A stretch of 32,893 bases of DNA from a virus, in the IMG/VR virus record IMGVR_UViG_3300003629_000007, positions 1-32,893 of that record; one strand, given 5' to 3'. The notes beneath the pieces are model-generated. The model had not been told where the DNA came from, did no database searches, and saw nothing but the letters and a program-made list of their open reading frames with translations. Shown piece by piece: positions 28,572 through 32,893 of the stretch (positions within the stretch are counted from its first letter, which is position 1; each line of letters opens with the position of its first letter). The translations under genes were made by a program, and so were the position numbers.

Positions 28572-28646
28572 CCGCGCCTGCCTCTTCCTCCCTAGGAATG
28601 GCGCGGCAACTGCCGGGGCGGTCGGTCCTTGCCGTCCCGGCTTTTT
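28572..28646 (+). terminator. hairpin pair with rho-independent terminator
   Basis: A first stem CCGCGCC (28572-28578)/GGCGCGG (28600-28606) has a 21-base loop containing TCCTCCC. Then GCCGGGGCGG (28612-28621)/CCGTCCCGGC (28632-28641) forms a 10-bp stem (one G-U) followed by TTTTT (28642-28646). The second is a convincing rho-independent terminator. The two together could form the end of an mRNA or a short RNA of about 75 bases. Confidence 0.8.
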
Positions 28647-28663
28647 CAACAAGGAAAACACAA

Positions 28664-28762
28664 ATGAAAATCAGAGACATCATCACCGACATCATCGCAG
28701 TCGCGGCAATCTTTGGCGGCACATATGCCGCGCTTGTCGTCGGGCATGGAATGGGGATGTAA
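28664..28762 (+). CDS. tiny membrane peptide
   Basis: A 32-residue peptide: KIRDIITDIIAVAAIFGGTYAALVVGHG, one hydrophobic span of about 20 residues. AAGGAAA is upstream of ATG 28664, and its stop precedes the next start by one base, so the two are probably co-translated. It follows the terminator at 28642-28646, so expression needs read-through or a nearby promoter. Membrane role unknown. Confidence 0.5.
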   Translation: MKIRDIITDIIAVAAIFGGTYAALVVGHGMGM

Positions 28763-28763
28763 A

Positions 28764-29180
28764 ATGACCACGAAGCAAATTGCCATCACAAACAGCCTGC
28801 CGAGTAAGGCGACATTCGCTGTGACGACCGAAGCGCCCTTGACCCAAGTCTATATCCCGAGTTCTGTGGGCAGTGCCGTGAATCTTGAGGTTGGCAAAAC
28901 CTATGACGCCACGCTGATCCCCAACAACCACGACAAAAACGCATCGACGCCTTGGCTGGCAATTCGCGTTGAGCCGCCGTGCGAACCGGGCGACACGTTC
29001 CAGGACGTGTTTGATGCGCTGGGCAGATACGAGCATCCTGTCTTTGCAGACGAGATTGGCCCGAGCGAGGACCGCCTGCAAGCGGCATGGGGCCAAGGCT
29101 TGATCGTCAAGGTCACCGCGCAAAAAGGTCCGAGCGGGAAAACCTACACGCTATGGACAGACGAAATCGATAAGGTGTAA
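28764..29180 (+). CDS. conserved early protein, unknown
   Basis: A 138-residue protein with a beta-rich body: TKQIAITNSLPSKATFAVTTEAPLTQVYIPSSVG, then YDATLIPNNHDKNASTPWLAIRVE. It ends VTAQKGPSGKTYTLWTDEIDKV. The N-terminus has no signal sequence. Small OB-like or cold-shock-like folds with this strand spacing are possible, but the resemblance is too weak to name. The start at 28764 is chosen because it follows the tiny peptide stop by one base; the longer reading covers that peptide. Confidence 0.55.
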   Translation: MTTKQIAITNSLPSKATFAVTTEAPLTQVYIPSSVGSAVNLEVGKTYDATLIPNNHDKNASTPWLAIRVEPPCEPGDTFQDVFDALGRYEHPVFADEIGPSEDRLQAAWGQGLIVKVTAQKGPSGKTYTLWTDEIDKV

Positions 29181-29184
29181 GCAA

Positions 29185-29508
29185 ATGACCGACTATTCAA
29201 TCAGCGCCCACAACTACAACCCAGACCACGAGCATGACAAAGCGCACGAGATCGACATGCGCGTGTTATCCCAAGCAATCAAGCTGTCCGATGCGTTGCT
29301 GGACGTGAAGGCATCACGGCTTGGGCATTCGGAAAATGATAACACCGTGGGCCTCGCCGTATCTCGCTTGCTTGACGCGGGGTTGATTGCAGAACACAGC
29401 GCAGATCCGCGCGGCTGGCCAACTTACCGCGTCACAATCGCTGGTTTCAAAGCCGCTGGCGTTAAGCCGCCCTTGTGGGTGGTTGACGGTGACAGCAACA
29501 CAATATAG
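29185..29508 (+). CDS. winged-helix-like protein, unknown
   Basis: A 107-residue protein with a winged-helix pattern: LSQAIKLSDALLDVKASRLGHSENDNTVGLAVSRLLDAGLIAEHS followed by WPTYRVTIAGF as wing. The N-terminus is His/Asp-rich (HNYNPDHEHDKAHEID), suggesting metal binding or flexibility. It ends ten bases before the structured region at 29518. It may regulate the downstream helicase-methyltransferase pair. AAGGTG is a weak ribosome site. Confidence 0.5.
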   Translation: MTDYSISAHNYNPDHEHDKAHEIDMRVLSQAIKLSDALLDVKASRLGHSENDNTVGLAVSRLLDAGLIAEHSADPRGWPTYRVTIAGFKAAGVKPPLWVVDGDSNTI

Positions 29509-29517
29509 GCTAAACCG

Positions 29518-29569
29518 GCGCGCCTAGGGTAGCACCCGAAAGGTCAGATCCTCCCCTGACTTGGCGCGC
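29518..29569 (+). ncRNA. compact three-way-junction RNA candidate before the helicase gene
   Basis: P1 GCGCGCC (29518-29524) pairs with GGCGCGC (29563-29569). Inside are P2 GGG (29527-29529)/CCC (29535-29537) and P3 AGGTCAG (29541-29547)/CTGACTT (29556-29562, one G-U) closed by an eight-base loop ATCCTCCC. The loop complements the GGAGG ribosome site of the helicase (about 29587-29591), so it could hide that site. No known riboswitch was recognised. The 88-base gap is otherwise gene-free. Confidence 0.55.
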
Positions 29570-29596
29570 GCACAAAGGGAGAGCGATGGAGGTCGC

Positions 29597-30979
29597 ATGA
29601 CTATTCAGGAATATAGAGATTTTATAGCGTCAAAGGCATTGGCGAAAAAGTGGCGCGGATTTGATCCGCAGCCGATGAACGCACACATGAAAGCGCACCA
29701 AGTCAACGCTGTTGATTTTGCTCTGCGCGCCGGATCGTCGGCATCGTTCCTTGATACAGGTTTGGGAAAATCTCTGTCAGAACTGGAATGGGCGCGGCAG
29801 GTGGTCAAGGAAACCAATATGCCCGTATTGATCCTAACGCCGCTTGCGGTCGCTGCGCAAATGGTGCGCGAAGGCGTTAAGTTCGGCATTGATGCCAGGC
29901 AGGTGCGCGACCCATCAGATGTTGTTAAGGGGATCAACGTCGCAAACTATGAGCGGTTGCCCAAGCTGGACACGAGCGTGTTTGGCGGCGTCGTTTTGGA
30001 CGAAAGCAGTATCTTGAAGTCATTCGCCGGTCGCACTCGCAACATGCTTATGGATGCGTTCAAGGATTGCCGATACAAGCTGGCCGCGACCGCAACGCCA
30101 AGCCCAAACGATCACATGGAACTTGGTAACCACGCAGAGTTTCTAGGCGTCATGCGCCAGCAGGAAATGCTTTCCAAGTGGTTTATTAATGACACGTCAA
30201 CGGCATCGCAAGACTGGCGGTTAAAGGGCCATGCGGTTGAAGACTTTTGGTCATGGGTGGCGTCATGGTCGCGCTGCGCAACGCTTCCAAGCGATTTAGG
30301 TGGTGATGATGCTGGATACATACTGCCCGAGATCGACCGGCGCATTCATGAGGTCGCAGCAGATCGGCAAGCTGACACACAAGGCATGTTGTTTCGCATC
30401 CCGGAACTTAGCGCGACCAGCTTCCACGCGGAAAAGCGCCTTACAATGCAAGCAAGGTGCGAAAAGGCGGCAGAACTTGCCAACCATGACAAGCCGGTGA
30501 CGGTGTGGTGTGAGACAAACGAGGAAAGCAAGATGCTTTCCGAAATGATCGACGGCGCGCAAGAGGTTCGTGGCGACATGAAACCAGATGAAAAAGAAGC
30601 GCGTTTACTTGGCTTCGCAGATGGTGACTTTCGCGTGATGGTGACTAAACCAAAGCTAGCCGGATTTGGCTTGAACTGGCAGCATTGCGCGCACGCTGTA
30701 TTTGCCTCGATCAGCTTTTCGTATGAGCAACACTATCAAGCCGTTCGCCGCTCATATCGTTTTGGTCAGACGGGGCAAGTCAGAAACGATATTGTAATTG
30801 CAGACACGGAAGGTGCAATCTGGCACACAATTCACGGAAAGGCAGAGAAACACGCAGAGATGAAGCGGCGCATGGCCGATGCTATGAAGCGCGCCCAAAC
30901 AAGCGCAGAAACGCGCGTAAAGTATGACAGGCCAATAGATTTGGCATTTCCAACTTGGATCAAGGAGCAAGCAGTATGA
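29597..30979 (+). CDS. SNF2-type DEAD-like helicase/translocase
   Basis: This 460-residue protein is a superfamily 2 ATPase. Walker A is DTGLGKS (residues 53-59), motif II is DESS (135-138), the LAATATPSPND segment is motif III, and the C-terminal lobe has QAVRRSYRFGQTGQ (motif VI of SNF2 proteins). It probably translocates on double-stranded DNA. It overlaps the methyltransferase start by four bases. A full start is at ATG 29597 with TGGAGG five bases upstream; a longer reading from 29561 crosses the RNA structure and is rejected. Confidence 0.85.
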   Translation: MTIQEYRDFIASKALAKKWRGFDPQPMNAHMKAHQVNAVDFALRAGSSASFLDTGLGKSLSELEWARQVVKETNMPVLILTPLAVAAQMVREGVKFGIDARQVRDPSDVVKGINVANYERLPKLDTSVFGGVVLDESSILKSFAGRTRNMLMDAFKDCRYKLAATATPSPNDHMELGNHAEFLGVMRQQEMLSKWFINDTSTASQDWRLKGHAVEDFWSWVASWSRCATLPSDLGGDDAGYILPEIDRRIHEVAADRQADTQGMLFRIPELSATSFHAEKRLTMQARCEKAAELANHDKPVTVWCETNEESKMLSEMIDGAQEVRGDMKPDEKEARLLGFADGDFRVMVTKPKLAGFGLNWQHCAHAVFASISFSYEQHYQAVRRSYRFGQTGQVRNDIVIADTEGAIWHTIHGKAEKHAEMKRRMADAMKRAQTSAETRVKYDRPIDLAFPTWIKEQAV

Positions 30980-31974
30980 AGCAAGCAGAGTATCAAGGCA
31001 AAGCATGGGCTATCCACGCGGAAACAGATTGCATTGAAGGCATGTGGGCAATGCCCGAAAACAGCGTAGATTGCATGATTACGTCGGTTCCGTTCGGTGA
31101 TCTTTTTGTCTACAGCGACAGCGAGCGTGATCTTGGCAACGCCGGTGAAGGCGCGGCCTTTGCGGAGCAGTATAAATTCTTTGCAGAGGCTCTAACGCGC
31201 GTCATGCGACCAGGCAGTATATCTTGCATTCACTGCACTGACCTGCCGATGCGAAAAGGCAAGCATGGCGCTATCGGCCTTATGGACTTTAGCGGCGAAC
31301 TTATCAAAGCACACACAGATGCGGGGATGGTTTACCATGGCCGCGCAACGATTTGGAAAGATCCGGTTGTTGAGATGCAACGCACGAAAGCGGTTGGTTT
31401 GCTTTACAAGCAGATCCGCAAAGACAGCGTTATGAACCGCGTCGGGATGCCTGACTATATGCTTTTCTTTCGCAAGGACGGCGAGAACCCGCGCCCTATC
31501 CAGCATGCAGCGCCAGGCGACACAGATCAATCAACAAAAATCGCGCGCGAATGGCTGGATGATCTTCGCCGCCAAGGACTTTGCGCTGACGTGCCTGACG
31601 ATGTGGCGCTTGAGCATCTTATGAGGGACGCTGAATTTGACGTGATGGAATGGCAGCAGCTTGCATCGCCTGTATGGATGGACATTAAGCAAGGCAATGT
31701 CCTGCGCAGCTTTAGAGACGCCAAGGGGCCGAATGACGAAAAGCACGTTTGCCCGTTGCAGCTTGACGTTATTAAGCGTTGCCTGCGCCTATACACGCGA
31801 CCCGGTGATGTAGTCATGGACCCGTTCAACGGCATTGGCAGCACGGGATATGAGGCGGTGCGCTCTAATCGTCGGTATCTCGGATTTGAACTCAAAAAGG
31901 AATACGCGGAGCAGGCAAACAAGAACTTGCAAGATGCCGAGCGTCATAGCTTGGACCTGTTCGCCACCGCTTAA
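30976..31974 (+). CDS. DNA methyltransferase (N6-adenine/N4-cytosine type), variant motif IV
   Basis: This 332-residue enzyme is a type II-like methyltransferase. Motif IV reads TSVPFGD (residues 36-42), where the usual DPPY/SPPF second residue is replaced by Val. The AdoMet-binding motif I DPFNGIGSTG is C-terminal (282-291). The order IV before I places it in the beta class. It begins inside the helicase stop (ATGA) with AAGGAG nine bases upstream. The pair may modify phage or host DNA. It could protect against restriction, but its sequence specificity is unknown. Confidence 0.85.
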   Translation: MKQAEYQGKAWAIHAETDCIEGMWAMPENSVDCMITSVPFGDLFVYSDSERDLGNAGEGAAFAEQYKFFAEALTRVMRPGSISCIHCTDLPMRKGKHGAIGLMDFSGELIKAHTDAGMVYHGRATIWKDPVVEMQRTKAVGLLYKQIRKDSVMNRVGMPDYMLFFRKDGENPRPIQHAAPGDTDQSTKIAREWLDDLRRQGLCADVPDDVALEHLMRDAEFDVMEWQQLASPVWMDIKQGNVLRSFRDAKGPNDEKHVCPLQLDVIKRCLRLYTRPGDVVMDPFNGIGSTGYEAVRSNRRYLGFELKKEYAEQANKNLQDAERHSLDLFATA

Positions 31975-31980
31975 CGAGAT

Positions 31981-32052
31981 ATACAGCGCGCCGCACTTGG
32001 GCTTTTCCGTAATTCTTCGGGATGGCACCGGGCCAAGGAAAGCAAGCTGTAT
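31981..32052 (+). ncRNA. multi-branched RNA candidate after the methyltransferase
   Basis: ATACAGC (31981-31987) pairs with GCTGTAT (32046-32052). Inside are hairpins TTCCG/CGGGA (32005-32009/32018-32022, eight-base loop, one G-U) and TGGC/GCCA (32023-32026/32032-32035). An alternative pairing CTTGG (31996-32000)/CCAAG (32033-32037) would compete. No gene occupies this gap. Function unknown; a cis-acting element for the next genes or a free RNA are both possible. Confidence 0.45.
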
Positions 32053-32098
32053 GCCCCGCCCGCTGAAACCAAAGACACGTACGCGGGCGGGGGTTTAA
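32051..32098 (+). CDS. candidate 15-codon basic mini-ORF
   Basis: MPRPLKPKTRTRAGV is very basic and is followed by TAA. AAGGAAAG lies eleven bases upstream. It covers the strong hairpin at 32054-32092, so translation would melt that hairpin. It may be a leader or chance. Low confidence. Confidence 0.25.
   Translation: MPRPLKPKTRTRAGV
32054..32092 (+). terminator. perfect 10-bp G/C hairpin before the small wHTH gene
   Basis: CCCCGCCCGC (32054-32063) pairs perfectly with GCGGGCGGGG (32083-32092) around a 19-base loop, followed by GTTTAATT. It may terminate some transcripts after the methyltransferase. The T content after the stem is modest, so read-through is likely. Confidence 0.55.
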
Positions 32099-32116
32099 TT
32101 GAGAAAGGACACAGAC

Positions 32117-32323
32117 ATGACCAACCTCAAGAAAAACATTCTCCGTGTCATGCCGCGAGACAGCACCCTAACCGCCGTCGAGATCGCTCAGGCCGTCACA
32201 GCGCACAGGGACATGGTACAAGAGGCGCTGCACGAACTGGACGATGAAGGACTGATGATTATGCGAGGAGGCCACTATAGGCTGTCCAGCGTGGCGCTTG
32301 CGGAAAAAGAGGCAGAAAGGTAG
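32117..32323 (+). CDS. small winged-helix-like protein
   Basis: A 68-residue protein with TNLKKNILRVMPRDSTLTAVEIAQAVTAHRDMVQEALHELDDEGLMIMRGGHYRLS, a full winged-helix layout ending in a wing strand. It is probably a DNA-binding regulator of late gene onset or packaging genes. The ATG at 32117 has AAAGGA upstream; the TTG reading at 32099 is rejected. It is close to the HNH and terminase genes if the genome is circular. Confidence 0.6.
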   Translation: MTNLKKNILRVMPRDSTLTAVEIAQAVTAHRDMVQEALHELDDEGLMIMRGGHYRLSSVALAEKEAER

Positions 32324-32332
32324 GATGGCCCT

Positions 32333-32512
32333 ATGGCAGTCACGTTCCACATAGGCGACCAGATCGAGGCCGACAGAACGGATGCCGTCATGGACTTTGT
32401 GCAAGAGCAGGTCGATAACGGCGCGGACGTTGACGATCTGATCGCGTCCATGCTGTGCTGCGTTGCGGCTATTCTAGAAGCCAGTGACGCTGAAGGCGAG
32501 AGGTTGCAGTGA
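32333..32512 (+). CDS. small acidic protein, unknown
   Basis: A 59-residue protein, missed by length-based callers: AVTFHIGDQIEADRTDAVMDFVQEQVDNG and DDLIASMLCCVAAILEASD. The C-terminal half is helical with a CC pair. TAGGA is upstream of ATG 32333. The stop lies one base from the HNH start. Unknown function, but tight spacing supports a real gene. Confidence 0.55.
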   Translation: MAVTFHIGDQIEADRTDAVMDFVQEQVDNGADVDDLIASMLCCVAAILEASDAEGERLQ

Positions 32513-32513
32513 G

Positions 32514-32852
32514 GTGGACCGTTGGCGCACACCAGAAGCCGCAGAATACCGCAAGCTATATCAGCGCAAAGAATGGCGCACCCTGAGAGAGCAAGCACTA
32601 TTCCGCGACGGATTCATGTGCCAAAGGTGCAACTGCATTCTAAAGAGAGGAAGGTCCGACCCGAGGTCAGCGGTCGTGCATCACTTAAGGGCGCACAAAG
32701 GCGATCTTGATCTTTTCATGGATCGCGACAACCTGCAATCGGTTTGTTGGTCATGCCATAGCGGTGCGATACAATCGGAAGAAGCAAGAGGCTATAGCAC
32801 AGAAATAGGAGAGGACGGATGGCCAGTGGACGCCAATCATCCAGGCGCGTGA
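32514..32852 (+). CDS. HNH endonuclease next to the packaging site
   Basis: This 112-residue protein has a complete HNH zinc-finger: Cys36/Cys39 (CQRC), His56-His57 (VVHHLRAHKG), Asn73 (RDNLQSV) and Cys78/Cys81/His82 (CWSCH). This is the type that sits beside the terminase of HK97-like cos phages and stimulates cos cleavage. The start is GTG at 32514; an earlier GTG at 32484 is possible but overlaps the previous gene. If the window ends are joined, the small terminase starts about 110 bases downstream. Confidence 0.85.
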   Translation: MDRWRTPEAAEYRKLYQRKEWRTLREQALFRDGFMCQRCNCILKRGRSDPRSAVVHHLRAHKGDLDLFMDRDNLQSVCWSCHSGAIQSEEARGYSTEIGEDGWPVDANHPGA

Positions 32853-32853
32853 T

Positions 32854-32893
32854 GGGGGGGTGGGTATGATCTCTCAGGCGATTGTTTGCAAAC
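32854..32893. other. G-tract at the window end, possible cos region
   Basis: After the HNH stop come seven G residues, TGGGT and later a perfect ten-base palindrome GTTTGCAAAC (32884-32893) at the end. Many HNH-type cos phages carry their packaging site between HNH and small terminase genes. This is only position-based. No terminal direct repeat with the window start was found. Confidence 0.3.

Noticed and set aside
1-32893. tRNA genes, CRISPR arrays, insertion sequences, integrase
   Set aside because: No cloverleaf with a GTTC arm, regular spacer repeat, transposase or tyrosine/serine recombinase motif was seen by eye.

Overview
The window reads as an almost complete, possibly complete, genome of a tailed siphovirus with an HK97-type head and a long non-contractile tail. 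The most likely host is an alphaproteobacterium, probably of the Rhodobacteraceae. Pointers to that host are a GapR-family (DUF2312) protein at 22883-23131, a tail-chaperone gene and tail-tip gene order resembling the rhodobacterial gene transfer agent, and the moderately high G+C coding style. The left end lies 70 bp before the small terminase gene and the right end just after an HNH gene, which in many cos phages sits next to that terminase. This suggests a circular or permuted genome opened at the terminase. No integrase, excisionase, CI-like repressor, tRNA, CRISPR array or insertion sequence was seen, so a virulent lifestyle is more likely but not proven.

Layout. 71-18516 (+): late genes in order, namely terminase small and large subunits, portal, prohead protease, major capsid, head completion genes, tail terminator, tail tube, tail chaperone with a -1 frameshift site, tape measure, tail tip (distal tail, hub, NlpC/P60-like peptidase, J-like protein), fibres, then the lysis cassette. 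18496-21653 (-): eleven tightly packed small genes, mostly unknown, including two small DNA-binding candidates and a short cytosine-methyltransferase-like protein. 21945-22106 (+): a small ribbon-helix-helix-like protein alone between the two leftward blocks. 22060-24758 (-): recombination block with a Rad52-like annealing protein, a coiled-coil protein, GapR, NinB and a Ref-like HNH nuclease. 24840-32852 (+): a small HTH regulator, SSB, a zinc-ribbon protein, RusA, a replication initiator with iterons inside the gene, a probable helicase-loading partner, an RMF-like protein, several small proteins, a SNF2 helicase paired with a DNA methyltransferase, and the HNH gene.

How it works together. 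Two intergenic regions (21654-21944 and 24759-24839) look like the early control points. Each has promoter-like sites firing away from one another, and the two rightward promoters share a -35 of TTGCA(A/T) and a -10 of TAGTGT. The rightward early operon supplies replication proteins and an in-gene origin, and the leftward block supplies annealing recombination proteins. Both the annealing protein and SSB end in the same acidic DDEIP tail, so they may recruit the same host partners.

The least explained content is a set of intergenic RNA-like structures in the rightward operon (about 26193-26257, 28572-28646, 29518-29569 and 31981-32092), two of which have an anti-Shine-Dalgarno-like TCCTCCC loop. 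A 21-bp element is repeated before both the major capsid and tail tube genes. All functional calls come from reading the translated sequence. No database search was run.
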